Source of the DNA: Galbula dea
Taxonomy: Eukaryota > Chordata > Aves > Piciformes > Galbulidae
Assembly: GCA_013399015.1 (NCBI GenBank)
Contig: VWZX01007382.1
Span: 62,001-126,000, forward strand
DNA: 64,000 bases
Direction of reading: 5' to 3'
The notes beneath the pieces are model-generated. The model made no database searches. It was not told the DNA's origin and saw nothing but the letters and a program-made list of their open reading frames with translations. Made by a program: the position numbers and the translations under genes. Numbering within the stretch: the stretch's first letter is position 1; each line of letters opens with the position of its first letter. Positions 29,301-44,300 of this stretch are shown here, piece by piece.

Positions 29301-32300
29301 CCTAAGGACTCTACTACATTTCTTATTCTCATCTCTACTGTATTTCTTTTCACCTTTTGAAGACCAAATGAGCTTAGCCAATTGATTTGACAGTATCTTC
29401 CTAAAATTCACCAAATGATGAGATCATCAGGTCAATTGCAAAAACCAACAGAGCTCAAATAGTTCCTTTTTTCTTGCAAAACAAAAAAATAGTGATCTTC
29501 CTGGTATGTTAGTACCATTTTATTTTTATACCACTTAAAAAAATCTATACTTGAATATGAAATTTTTAGTGGAAATAAAAGCAATGCAGAAAGGTAAGTA
29601 GAGGTTACATTTCAATGTCTGTGCAATCCATAGGGATTTCTCAAGGAGGAGATGGATGTGTGGGCACACCTTGAAATCAAGATCAATGCCTTGTGACATC
29701 TGACTTCTGCTAGAGCAGACTTTTAAGCCTCCCAAAGCTTGAATTTAATTAAATTTTCCTTATGCTGATTCTAAATTGTGCTTTCTGCAGAACTGGCAGC
29801 CTAGAGAACTTAAGGCCCTTTTGCTCCACTTGATCAGCCTGCATAACTGATGCAGAGACCTTTTTTCCAGGGTGGTTACCATTCTCAGTTTTTCTTTCAT
29901 GTATCTGAATACAACCTCGATCTGCACAGTGCTCCCATAGTGAAGCCTCAAAAGCCTCAGGAATGTTTTCCAAGCCTATCACAGGTTTGAAGCACATAAA
30001 TTAGTTGGACACTAGTAAAAAAGTACTAGAAGTAACAGCCTAATGATGTAATGTTTTCAGTTTCTTGGGAAAGCTGCACTAGAAATAATAAAAAAATGCT
30101 GGAAATTGCTATCATGCCTATAATCTTTCCAAACATTACAAAAGACCAGAACAAAGACTATTGTGTGCAGTACATACCAATTGGCAACAAACCTGTAAAA
30201 TTTGGTCCCTCAGACTGTAAAAACACATCAACCATGAACAATTTGGATGACAAAGTTTTGGTTTTAATCAGCTGGGGGTTCGGTGGGGAGAGAAGAGGTT
30301 TGATTTACAAAGACTTAATCTGCAACCAGCTAGACAAGTTACACATACCTAAGACACAACTGCGAGGCAAACTGATAAGGCTTTAAGTCTAGCTAATCTT
30401 GAGGCACATTATCTCCCAAGTCCCAGCCTGTATCAGCAGTGTGGCCTGATCAGTCCTTGTTCAAATGGTTTAACACATACTATTCCTCACTTCCCTCTAC
30501 AGCTGAAAGGGCCACTGAAACAGGTTAGGACTATTAAGCGCATGTCAGACGAGAGCAAGGAGTGACAAGAGACAGTAGAAGAGATGCATGAAAGAAGGAC
30601 TTCTGAAAGCACGACAGCAAATTCTGATCTTGCTGCAGTACAAATCACACTCACATATTACAACATATGGATGTAACTAGGAAAGTGATCTACATAGAAT
30701 AGCAAAACACCCTTTCGTTGACAAGCTTTTCAACTCCACTAAAATGTTACGACCCTTCCTACTGTAGACAAGCCTTTGTACTATGCATCATTTGTTTTGT
30801 ATATTCTATTATTTTCCTTTCCTATTAAACTATCTATCTATCTATCTCAATCCCAGAGTTTTACTCCTCCACCTCCCAATTCTTTCTGCCATCCCACTGT
30901 GGAGGTGGAGCAAGCGAGTAGTGGCAGAGTGCTTTGTTGCTTACTGGGGTTAAACCACAACACCAAATAACTGTGTCATTTCAAGTTAACTAAAAAACAC
31001 AAAATGAACCTCCCTGAAGGTAACCTACAGTTAAGTTTTTGTTTGCCCATGGTACCAAGATAGGCATAACCAAGCCACACTGTGAAAGTTTTTTGGGGGG
31101 GATGTGTGTTATTGGGGGGAAGGTGTGGTAGGGGCAGGGTTCTGAGGTATTTTAATTTTATTTAGAGAAATGTGATGCACTCTGAAGAACATCATTCACG
31201 AGATATGAAAATGAAGTAGTGCTGCGGCAAGCATGTGAATCCACCCTGCAGCCTGTTGAGGCAGACGGCTGTCACCAATGTCACTGCAGATGCCCTGATA
31301 GGATGTTCCAGTTATGCTCCAGTGATGTTTGCAAATACCATCCCCTACAATTCAGTCACATACTGCTACAAGGCCCTGCGCAAAGACTACTCCATGGATT
31401 CAGACATAACAAGGAGTAGTAGGAATGGATTCCTTCTCTAGGTGTAGCGTCATAGACTTCTGCTGCTCCCCACTGGAAAGTGAACTACAAGCCACGGGTA
31501 ATTCATATTTGGTTTGTGGCCAAGCAGTAGGAAGTTCTGCAAGACATTATAAAAACCTTCCAAGGAAAACAAAACACTTTCCAAAAGTTAAACTGAGAGT
31601 TAGGTATATATTAAGTCACCATGAGTTTATCTATTCCTACCAATCTGTTATGGTATCTTGAACTCAATCGTAACTGATTATAAAAGAAGTAACAAACAAG
31701 GTATAATTGAATAAACTGTCACTTTATTAAATTGTTACAAGAGGACTTAAGGAACTAGATAGACAACATCTGCCTGGCAAAAAGGGTTAGGAATTTACAA
31801 CAACTTTCTCCTCTTCCTGGAAACAGGAGTCTCTCTACAATTAAATAAACGCTAAATGCTTTGTGCGGTCCTAGTTTCTTGAGCTCTGCCCTAGAAAAGC
31901 AGCATTCTTCTCTCACGTACTACCTACAGTCTTTTTCCATCAATGTGCTGCAGCTGGCTTCACCTTGTCTTCTCCAAAGGCTCATGAAACACTGTTAGAC
32001 TACAAAATGAGAAAGTCATCTATTTCAGACATATTCCTGTTTATAATGCTGTTGTAAGGGGCTCTACGCCCTTCAAGAAAGGGGAATGGAGGAAAAGATT
32101 CAAATTCTCACAACAGACTGTTGTATTAACCTAACAAAGTTTCAGCATTTGGGTGAATTCTAGAGGGTGATGCTGTAAACAATATGAAGTATAATTAAAG
32201 CATACTTGTTTTGAAAGAAATGAGACTAGTTCCTCCTGGGCAAAAATATCATTGTGCAAGCTTATTTCACTATCACAGTCTCTAAGCCATTTCAGGAACT

Positions 32301-35300
32301 AACCTGTAAGATTTTATCTGCTAACATAGGTTAAATGTTTTCTGAATTTAATACTTTCAAAAATGGTATGCTAAAAGTCTTTTCCAAACATCAAGGTTTG
32401 GAAATACACACTGCCAGGTTTGCTGCATGATTAAGAAAATTTGGCCACAATACTAGGAAGGAATCTCTCTTCAGTGAGCACAGCACCATGCCAACAAACA
32501 GTAAGTCAGGAGTTCATTCCCTTATCTTGCTATCACTGTAACTCCAGTTAACACTGTTTTAACTGGAAATGCAATTAATAAAATAATTATTTTAATCTTC
32601 TGAAGTCTAATTTCCATAAACGATGGTGGTTAACTACTAACAAAGCCCTTCCTACATTCTGATGTTTGTGTTAAACAGTAACAGTTTTATTTTCAACAGC
32701 AAAGGGACAATTCAAGAGCTGCTTAGTGAACTGTTAACCATTGATGTTGAGACAGGAGAATTCAGTTCTTGCATATATCCAAGGTCTCAAACTGTCTCAA
32801 CAGTTGTGTCTATATTACCAGCATAGTTAAAAACATTCCACCTTCCATGTAAAATTCAGATACATTTCACTTTCAACAACGGACTCAAACTCTATGGGCA
32901 CAAATGACCACGCATAACGAATGTGTACCTGTGTCACGGTCTGCCAAAAGAAGACAGGAGTAATTGTCACTTTGGCCAACCTCACCAATTTGAATTATTC
33001 CATATGTATTCTATTTCTATTTCTTTCTTATCACTTACCCTAAGAATGCTGAGAAATAATGAGGAAAAAGCATGTTCTTAAATGTATACAACACTTTTTT
33101 CCTAAGCAGGATTCAGCACACTTCATCTTCTGTGCTGCACTATTTTACAATGTGCACAGCTTCATTTTGAATGATCTCAGCGAATAAAACTGACAGAAAA
33201 GTTAATCTTGCAATAATGAACTCATAACACTTAAGCAGAAGGAATCAATCTTCCACAAGTCACAAAAGTACTTGTTAATAACATTAATGTTTTATACCCA
33301 TGTTCATAATGGTTATTTAACATACTTTCAGCATAACTAGAAAGAACGCTACAAGCAGAAGGTACCTATTATCTCTCAATGGAACAGAAAGATTTTGCTC
33401 TCCGAATTATAATCCATGATGTGTTTCTCTACCTGTGAACTTTTATCTACTTTTTCTTAGTTTAATTGTTTACAAGACATAAAACAAAAAAAAAGGCAGC
33501 AACCTTAAGTTATTATGGTAACACAGTGCCCCTCTCAAGACATCATATTCAAAATCATGACCACAGCCTTGGATGACACAGTTTAGTAGTATGCAATGTT
33601 CCTCCATCTCAATAGCAAAGGCAAGAATATATTTTTTTTCTTTATGGCTGCTTTGAAAACAGATTTTTAAATACATACTAGTGGTCTGCTTCTGCTTTCA
33701 GAAAGAGTGGAAATTTCACGTGATCCAGTTTTTCTGCAACAACACTAGATGCCAAGAGATACCACACACATCATTACATCTGCAAGATGAAGGGCTAGGA
33801 GTATTATTAACACTACTTAGATGCCCTTGGACACATCTATAACAAAGACAGTGAAAAGTATCCTTTATATCAATAGATATTAAAACCAAACACTATGATT
33901 TTTACACCAACACAAGTTTCTGCAAAACAAACACAAAGAGAGACTACTATTGGTATGAAGCATGCCTCAGACCCCATGCCTGTGAGAGAATTTATCAGGA
34001 ACATAATTGGGAAAAAAGACAAATACTGATAAACTCTTGGCAATGATAACATCAGCTGAGGTGCTCTTTTCTATACAAAATCTTAATCTGATTGAAAGAG
34101 ATTATTAGATTTGTAGCTCAGTGTATGAGCATGTTAATTTAATAAATGTCCAATCTACAGACTAAGAAGATAAATCACAAACAGTTCAACAAGATATCTA
34201 ACAACAAACAAACTTGTGCAGTTTGCAAGCAGTTATTTTCCCTTGCTGAAAAATATAAAAGCAAATGCATTGTTTTACTAGCTTTATTTTATTTCACGTA
34301 GAATCACAGAATGTTAGGGAGTTGGACGGAACCTCAAAAGATCATCTAGTCCAACCTCCCTGACACAGCAGGATTCCCTAGACCAGGTCCACAAAAGTGT
34401 GTCCAGATGGGTTTTGAGTATCTCCAGAGAAGACGACTCCACAACCTCTCTGGGCAGTCTGTTCCAGTGCTCTGGCACCCTCATCAGGAAAAAAACATTT
34501 TGTCTTGTATTCACATGGAACCTCCTATGCTTCAGCTTACAGCCATTGCCCTTTGTCCTGTCACTGAGCTCCACTGAGAAAAGCCTAATCCCATCATATT
34601 CAAGTTTCTGCATATCTCTCCAATGACATTCTAAGATGCCACTTCTACATATTTTGAAGTCATGAGCTCTGATGCCAAGATGGAGAGGAGCTCACAGCAC
34701 AGTTTGGACCAAAGCTCTAGTAAACCACATGCCAGTTTATGTAGGTTTTAGGCTTTCTGTAATCAAGTGAAAATAAACTCAACATCTCAAAATAATTCTA
34801 CAGCCTAACAGCATATATGAAGTATAAATGAGTTTTAAACCTTTTCATCCATTTTTCATCATTGTCTTTAAGTTTTAAGGAACTATATTTCCCATTTTCA
34901 TGTATGTTGCAACAATAACATAACTAGTCACTTTCACAGGAGAAACTTTCAATAGTGCAGCACTCTGAATCCTTTAAGAACAAGAATGATTATGAAAAAA
35001 ACCTGACTGTCCAGCTACTAACTACTTCCTGCTTGGATTATCATAAATTTAATTCTGTGCTATGAAGAAATGCATCTTCTACTAGTCAAGAAACCTGCAA
35101 CTTAAGTCATCTTACATGAAATGCCAAATCAGATTTGCATGGAGTTTACTCCTACAATCCTTTTTGAGCAATAAACTCAGTTCTGTACCAGCACTGAAAC
35201 TGCAGAATCAAAATCAATGAAGGCTGTTAAACAGAGACACATTCCTTCTAGTCTATAAAGGATGCAAACAAATCAAGGAAACCCTCTTGTGTATCAGTGT

Positions 35301-38300
35301 TGCCCACTTATCTCTTAATCATTACCTACAGGAAATAAACATCAGTACAAACAGAAAGAAAATCATATGTTCTCTTCCAACAATCAGCAATCCAGTAACC
35401 ACCCATATTTACAATTAACCATTACTCCTCCTGCATATTTTCATATAAGGCTCATAAAATTGTTGTAACAGTAATTTTGTAGCTTTCATTTCTGAGATCT
35501 TCCACTACTGTATCTCTATATAGTTTACCTTCCACTTTATGCAAATAAAAAAAAATTTATTTTAGAGTTGGTTTGGTTTTTTTTACCTAATACAGACACA
35601 GAGAAATCTAACACTCAAAAACAAACTTACTGTGTGGCTTTGACAATGTCCCAAGTGCTGTAATCATCAATGTGGCTTTTCCGTCCAAGAGATTCACTGT
35701 ATCCATGGTTGTAATGACTTTGAGGCTTTAGTTCCTAAAAAAGACAAACTTGCTATTAGAACATCAAAAGTAGCATAACTATGGTTTCTCAGAAAAAAAG
35801 AAATTCTATCAGCAAAATTTTAAAAAGTATTTAATTCAATATACTACAAAGCTACCTAAATCTGAGAGTGATAAGTTGACTGGCCACATTTCAACATTTT
35901 GAAAAGCAGAAATTTCAAAAACACTTTTGAAAAGCATTCCCTAGTATAGATTTCAAACACCTACCAGAAAACACCACTTGTAATAGCAGAGTTCTGCCAA
36001 ATCCTACACTGAGATATTTATCTAGAATCTTAATAAAAATTAACATCAATTTTTAAGGGTTGGGAGGTGGGGGGATGTTCTGAGGTTGGGGGAGGGAGTT
36101 TGTGTTTTGGTGTGGGTGTGTATATGTGTGTGTGGTTTTTGTTTTTATAAAAGCAACATTAACCTACTTCAAAAAGCATAGTCAAATACCTCCCGGAAAA
36201 TAAATAACTGGGAAAGATTAATACCAACGACTAGAATCTACTGATACTTTACTGATTCTTCAACTCCAGTCCCAGCTTCATAGGCGACCTATGCATGTTT
36301 AATCTGTGGGTGTCAGAAATAAATGGAATGACTATGACATGTTCTTCACCAGATACAGCTCCTTACAAACTTAATTCTTTCTATGAAGGGCAACACTTCA
36401 AGGCTTCAGCCCTTAAGGCTTCCCTTGGTGGAACTTATATTGAAACATTGTATTGATAGATGACTAGGGCTCCAACATACCATTTTTCTTTACAAAATGG
36501 ACATATAATAAAGTCAGCTCAGCAAGCTGAAATTCAAAATCAATTTTATACAGCTTCTAGACAATTTTCCATGTATCACAAATACTATAGCTGATCATCT
36601 ATGTGTATCAACTATGCAATTCAGCACAGCTACATAAAAAGGCAGAATTGCAATACTGAAGCAAAGAAGAAGCAAGCACTTTGAAAGTTCTCAAAATGCA
36701 TTTCAATGGATTTTATTAAAAATGTGCTATTTGTTTTTATTCAGTTTTCCTCAACTTACAGCTCCATAAGCAAAAATTTTGTTTCTTTAATCTATACCTG
36801 GAAATACTTTAAAACATCTTATGAAATGTGTTTAATTACAATTCCAACTTCCACGTAGTTATTAAAATGAGTGATCAACTTTTTCATTATTACACTAGAC
36901 AGATTTTCTTTTTATAAATATATCCTGATATCCTGAGTCAAAATAGCCATGACATAATACACCTAACTAACATGGCTCTGCAGTCACAAATTCTCAACAC
37001 CTTTTCTCCGGGGCCGTATGTTGCCCCACTAGCTTAAGTAACTAACAGACATATTAGGGCTAGGGAGACTTCCTATAATCAAAATAAGCAGGTCTCCCCA
37101 TTTCTCACATTCTCTCATCTCTGTAATAACTTCAGTAAAATGAGCTGTTTGTCACAATAAGAACTAAACTTCTTTACTGTGCCAGTTGTGGCTCGTCAGC
37201 CAAAATGTTTTCTAGCTTCCTGCAACAGCATTAACCTGCTCTCTATTGACTGCAATGGGAGTTTAAATACTGAGCTTGCATGCAGAAGAGACTGTCCTCT
37301 GACTGTCTTTATCTGCAGCTGATAACTGGATGCTGGTAATCAAATCGGTCATTAGAAATTTTTCTGATTAAAGTTATTTTAGAGGTATTTTTTCCCAAAA
37401 ATTATTACATGTATGCACTGTTACATGTATGCACTGTTACATGTATGCACTGTTACATGTATGCACTGTTACATGTATGCACTGTTACATGTATGCACTG
37501 TTACATGGGTGGTGCAATAAGAACTGGCTTAACACCAGAGCTCTCCAGGGGTCAGTACTGGCTCCAGTCTTATTCATAAAGTCTTTACCAATGACCTCAA
37601 TGAAGGGGACAGAGGATACCCACAGCAAGTTTGCTGATGACACATCAGAAGGCTGTGCTGCCATTCAGTGAGACCTGGACAGGCTGAAGATTTAGGCAGA
37701 CAGGAACCACATAAAGTTCCAACAATGGCAAGTGCAGAGTCCTGCACCTTGGGAGGAACAACCTCATGCACCAGCACAGGTTAGGGGTTGGCCTGCTGGA
37801 AAGCAGCTTCACCAAGAAGGACCTGGGAGTCCTGGTGGACAAGTTGACCGTAAACCAGCAGTGTGCTCTAGTAGCCCAGGCAGCCAATGGTATCCTGAGG
37901 AGCATAAAAAAAGAGTGTGACCAGCAGGTCAAGGTAGGTTCTCCTCCCTCTCTACTCTGCCCTAGTGAGGCCATGTCTCAAGTACTGTGTCCAGTTCTGG
38001 GCTCCTCAGCTCAAGAGAGACAGGGAACTACTGGAGAGAGTCCAGTGGAGGGCTACAAAGATGATTATGGAACTGAAGCATCTCTCATTATGTAAATAAT
38101 GACAGTATTTAAATGATCAGTAGAGTATATCTTTAAGACAAGTCTGGACGGGGCTCTGGGCAACCTGATCTAGTGAAAGGTGTCCTCACCAGGCAGGGAG
38201 GTTGGAACTAGATGATCTTTAAGGTCCCTTCCAACTCTTGACAATTCTATGATTCTATGATTTTTACTGACCACAATTTAATATTCTGGAATTTTTCTTT

Positions 38301-41300
38301 CTAAGCCTGAAAAACTAACTAGATTAACCAATTAAGCATTGCCAGCCCATTAGGATGGTCCTGTGTTGTCACCCCTACCAAGAAGAACAACCTGAAACTG
38401 TTAACAGGGAATCTGCAGTCATGCTAAATTGCAGGTTACAAACAGTTCTCTTACTACCCAGAAACATAGCTTCACTTTGTATTTAAAGAATGCAACATAT
38501 TAACCAAACCTTTCCCCCCCCCCCCAAGATGCTGGATAAGCCAGAGTTTTATCTGGAGTAAAGATGCTGAAAAAGATACCAGATGATATTTAAAAAACAA
38601 ACAAACAAAAAAAACCCCACAAAACAAAAACAAAAAAACAAGGGGGAGAGAGAAGGCTAAATTAATAATTTTGTCCCATATGATTTTCTCTTTTCCATCA
38701 GATTAGAGAAAACCAGAATTTATACCATCTCTGTTCACCTATTATTACACTACACAACTGCAGCAGTTCAGTCACTTAAAACTTGTATAGACATCAAAAC
38801 TCCTCACATGCTTGCATATATTCACCTGTTATAAGCTATGTGAAAGACAGGGCTTAGAACAAACCCACGCCAAAGCTCAACAACTAGCAAACACAAAACT
38901 TTCTACCACTTTTCTTTGGCAAGTTCTAAGTGTTTAGCATAGCAAGCTAAAAGACTGATATTTAAAAATCTGTGAATATTAAATAGTTTCTGTGTGCAAT
39001 GCTACCAAGTATAAAGGCTTCGACGCAGCCACAACCATCAAATGCTGCCATAATATGAGCAGGCATGGCTCTAAGCAGCAGGCTACCTGCATTAAGATGC
39101 CTATGCCCAGGCATTACACACACATCATGTTTAGCCTCAGTAGGGCCAACTGCAGTAATGTTAAATCAAGGGTGACTTTGCCCAGTTGTTAGTCATTCTG
39201 CATCAGCAGCTAAGCCAGAAAAGAAACATAAGCATGACACTCAAACAGAACCTATATTTGGAGTTTAACAGAAGATTAAAACACAAAATACAGATTACTT
39301 CCTTCAACTTGTCAGACAGAAGAGAAAGCTCCACTTAAGAATCCAATGCTGATCTATTTTACCTGCCCACCATTACTAAAGGAATAGGAAAAAGCATTTA
39401 AAAAGTCAAAAATAATGATTTACATCATGTTTACATCATGCCTTTCACAGAGCTTTGTGTATTGTCAGTTTCATTGTCATCATTTGGCTGTTAAGTTCTT
39501 GCCTAAAACAGGAAAGAATGGATCACCTCTAAACTCACATGCCCTCACAGATCTTAGCAAAATAATTAAAATTCTTGCAACGACCATGATTTTTGAAAAC
39601 ACATGAAACATGAATAAAGTAACATCACAACATTTTGAGCCTAGAACATAAACCACATTCACAAACGGCTTCAACAATATTCCTAAACAGAAAAAATTTT
39701 AAATACTTATGAAAATATTTATTCCAGGAAAAATTTATTTTACAGTTATGATTCACTGTTAAAAAACTAAGAACAGCTAATTCAAAGATGAAAAAGTGAA
39801 AGACGTTTCTTTTTTTTATATCAATCTCTACTGATAATGGCTCCGCCCCAGCTGAAAGTCAGGATAACTAAATAGAAGGTTGCAGAGCAGAGGCCTAATT
39901 TCACTGACTTACAATAAGCAGGTTTCAAGCACTAAAACTTTGCTTGCTTCATGCTGTTTCAAGGAGCCATTTCGAAGCACGACCTGAACCAGATTAGCAG
40001 TTTACTGTTGCTAAAAGAGAAAGGCTGCTTCTCTGCCCACCCTCCCCCACTGCTTTTGGCTCAGTGTTCCTGCTGCCTAACTCAAGGTAGCTGTGGTACT
40101 CTGAGCTGTGGTTGTAGTGAGCCCACTCAACTCATTTAAGGGAAAAAAAAGTTACATAAATTATTCTTTTACTAGGAAAAGTTGAATCTGTCTCTCCTGT
40201 GAAAACATAAGCTCCAAAGCCACTGGTGAAGAGAAAGAGCAAAAAGAAGGTAGCAGGAACATTTTGGCAGCTGCCAATGGTTAATTTGACTACGTAATCA
40301 AGGAACAACACACTCCAGCTCTTAAATATTCAAGGAAGTCAGGCTGACAGAATGAAGAAAATGATGCTACTTCTAGAAACTGGCAGAGCTGGTTGGCTTA
40401 GAAGGTTGCAAGAGAGACACATTTTATTTGTTTTATAAAACTCAAACTTGGTGCCCCTATTACTACTAAGGATCACTCTTTGTAGATGAGCTTCCCACTT
40501 CAGTGACTACCCTTTGACAGTGTCCTAATCGCTCATTGCTCAAATGCATCTGTGACTAGTTTGTCATTATTCATTAGTCATAAAATGGGCAGATTGCTTG
40601 TATAGATGTGCAAGTAATGCAGGATAAGAAAAAACTCAGAAGAGTGAGAATAAAGCTTACAAAAAGGTGTTTTGGCAAAAAAACAATCAAACAACACAGT
40701 AGAAGAGAAAAGGCAACCTCCTCTGGAGAACAGGACCAATAAGATCAGGAAACAGAAGATGAAGTAAAACACAAAAAAATAACTCCAAAGGAAAATGAAG
40801 ACATGCAGAGGAGTAAGCACAGCTCCCAAGAATGATCACTAACAATACAAGCATTCCCAAATGTGCAAGTAAATTTATGCTCATTTCCAATCAGTACTCA
40901 AATCTTTTAATCTTTTCCAACTAAAAAAGCCGAAATGAAATAAGCTTAAGGGGAATTATGAGAACAACATTCACAGAAAAGAAATTAACAAGTTACGCAT
41001 GAAAAAACAAGATGACCAAGACTGAATTATTCTGAGACAGCAATTTCATAACTTGCAATTACATACAGTAGAAGGATACAAATAGCTCAATATGCCTGCT
41101 TGGACATAAGGGAGGAAAATGCTGCTTACAGCTGCTACACATGGCTCTGGTAGATATTAACAGATGGCTAGGACTGCTTTTTCTTTAACATCATGCAGTA
41201 TCGCTGCAAGGAAGCAGCACCATCATCAGTCAGACACTCAGATTCTGAACAGTGACCAAGATAATTGACACAAAGGAAAAATACTAACAAGAAGTTCTAA

Positions 41301-44300
41301 AATAAAAATGCAGAAATAAAAGCATTCTCTTCCATCAAATATTGCATACTATTGTCTTTGTTTCTTCCATAATAGTCTCTCTTTCTTTTTTTTTTTAAAT
41401 TGATGACTATATTATTTCCAGATCTGGCTGCAGACAAAAGAATCATGATAAAATTGGAAGTGACTGCAACTATTTCAGGGAAGCTAAATAATAAAATAAT
41501 CCTAATATACATATGTTATATCTTAACAGGGGCTATTAGAGGTTAACAATGAAGAATTCCTTCGCTCAAATTGTTGTGTTCAATTTCTCTGTTCTTCCTT
41601 TGTTAGAACATAGCGCTCCTTAGTAAGCTTTTCCAGTTTTCCTCCTACTTAAGTGCAAGAATCTATATAGACAAATTTATAGTAATTTGCATATTATAAA
41701 CACCAACATCAGTTTACACACACAAATACTAGTCACTTGTGCACTAGCATTAATAGAAAAACGCTCATAAAAGATGTATAAGCAAATCAATTCACTACAT
41801 TCCTATAAAAGATACTGCTGGTATTTATCTTTACATTTTAAATGAAAGTCCCTCTTCTGAAGTATATGATGACTTTCCTGCCGCTACTCCTTCACCTACT
41901 TCTGAAACACTAAGTCACAGAAACAGACCGAAGTGATCATGTCTTAACTTCAGAGAGCATCACATCTAACTTTTAACATGCACGAGAAGTAGCTTTTTCT
42001 TATCTCGAAACAGCAGAAACAATTAGAGTGAAACCAGAAACTGCTACTCTAACTGTTGACTGTCATTAAGTGGGAGCAGTCTGATCCTTCTCATATTCAC
42101 CTGAAGTCCTAACCAGAGGTGGGGGGGAGGGAGGGAAGAAAAGAAAAAAAGAAAAAAAAAAGATATAGCCCTGAAGCTTTAAGTTCATCAATTTGAGAGG
42201 CCAGACCCTTCAGCAGCCATGAGCTGTTAAGATTGTCTGAACTGCGATCATGCATAAACACCTTAAGTCTGGCCAATACATGCTAGAAAGCTTCCACCTA
42301 AAGCAGATCACATTCTCCAGGGGGAAAAAACCCAACCAACTATGTAATACTTCTATTTTAACTATTTAATTTTTTTTTAATCTTAACATGTCATATTTAA
42401 ATAAATAAATATATCTATCTCAAAAAAAAAAACCAGTTTAGCTCTTGGCTTATTAAATACATACTATCCGATACAGCTTACTTTGACCCTTACAACTCAT
42501 GCTGGGATTCCCCTTGCCTCCTATTACAGCAATAAATTACCCAAAATGAGCAGAGCATAAAAAACCCCTTCCATTCAATGCCAAGTCTGTCACTGTTTTC
42601 TATTACTTTTCACATTTCACAGCATCCTGTGAAGCTTGTCTGGTTTCCCTCCTAAATTTTTGGCCTATTTATGCGTTTTCTTGACATATCAATAGAAAAG
42701 ATACATTTATAAAAATCCCTGGAGAACCTAATTATAGAATACATAATGGGGAAAAAAATTAGTACCTAATACTCTGAGTACTTTTTTGAAAGCAAGTTAA
42801 TTTGCATTGACACTGCCTGCTTTAAAAAACAGCAATATAGATTGAGAAAAGCTTCATCTTAAACACAATAAAGTAGACCTTTTGCTGATACACAGTTCCA
42901 CCCACAAGCAACAGCCAGACATCACACAGAGAGAATAATCCCACACACTATCCAATGTGGATCTAATTTTTTACATAACAAGTTAGCAATGCTCAAAGAG
43001 AGCCCTTAATCCAACCACTATGCAGAGGTCAGAGATCATGTAATGTAAGGCACAGCTGGTAACAAGTGAGTGTTGTTTCTTCAAAGCAAGTGTCCATAAC
43101 CAATTGACTGCTTTCTAGTAATTTACTTACAGATGCTCCTAAATTAAACAGTGTTAAACTTTAGGAAATAATAGTTTCACAAGTAGGCTTTTCAGGGTCC
43201 TCGTATTTGCACACCAGCAAATGTTATTTAAAACAGCTGCATTTACTAGAATTTGTAAAGGTTAGAAATATTAAATGCTTAAAATACTGTGGTTTAAAGC
43301 TTAATGTTTTGGACTAGTCAGCAACTTACATGAACACACACATCTTTTGGGGCTTTTCAAGGAGTGTTGCATTGTGTTCTCAGACAAAATCTCAGGATTT
43401 CAGCAAAAATAAAGTGATTTAAGCTGGTCTAGGTTTCAGAGTATATAAGCTTGTAGACATCTCAACATTAAAAAAGGAACTAGCATTAGAGTCAGTCATC
43501 ATGAAAGTAACTTAAAGCAAATTTGCTAGCAATTTCTCACTTTGAAAGTGCTAAACTTCAAAAATGCACCTAAGTATGTATGTAGTTCAATCCTGATCCT
43601 CAAGAACTTGGGGAGAGGGTATAAAAAAAAGCAACACCAAAAAACACACAATAAAAATATCACATTCGTCTTAAAAATTCCCAGAAAATTAAAGTCTGGA
43701 AATTCTTTTTCAAAACTAAGAGTCTTCATTCAATTTTCAAGCCTGGTAACATCACATTTAAAATAAAAAAAAACCCACATGAAGATTCTGCTTTATTCAG
43801 CAAGTATTTGCCAAAGCCACACTCAAATAGTAAATTATGCTGTTTAGTGAGTTTACTGAAACAGTAAGTTTACAGCTAACTTTTCTCTGAGAAACAGTGA
43901 AAAAATTAAATCAAGTGCCAGTGCACATGGCAGAACGGGCAGTCAGTCTAGCTACGGACCCTCTCTTCTCCTTGGCAGACACATGAGAAAAAAAGAAAGC
44001 TGGTACAAGTTGTGCTCAGTCCTCAGGGAAAAGTTCCACCATTCCCACCACAACCTTGATGCAGCAAATAGAGCTACAAATCAATAGCCAACTAAGCAAA
44101 CGCTCAATTCCTACTTATGGTAAATACTGGGTGGTCCATTTACCACAACCTGGAAGTACATGAAAGGTGCTTCTAGTCATGCTGATAGCGAATTTTCTGC
44201 AGCATATGAGAGACTGCTTACTAAGTGTGTGGTCTGACAGTTAAGAACAGTTCTACCCTGTCCAACTCCTAACCTTCCAAACTGGTCACACCAGCTCAGC

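Larger units (their letters stand above)
29021..35630 (-). other. ZDHHC17 intron 2 (GT-AG, 6.6 kb)
   Basis: Holds a minus-strand CR1 fragment at 34.3-34.6 kb, an LTR 3' piece ending at 30962, G-rich sequence near 31.1 kb and an unexplained GC-richer stretch at 31.22-31.48 kb. The rest is AT-rich intron without recognised features. Confidence 0.9.

Noticed and set aside
30051..30386. A 111-codon plus-strand ORF in intron 2
   Set aside because: No family resemblance, no regulatory context, ordinary AT-rich intron composition.
37405..37507. CRISPR-like regular repeat
   Set aside because: The units are contiguous with no spacers, and the genome is vertebrate.
37429..37671. An 80-codon ORF beginning with repeated CHYMYALLH-like residues
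   Set aside because: Made by the 16-bp tandem array reading into a CR1 fragment.
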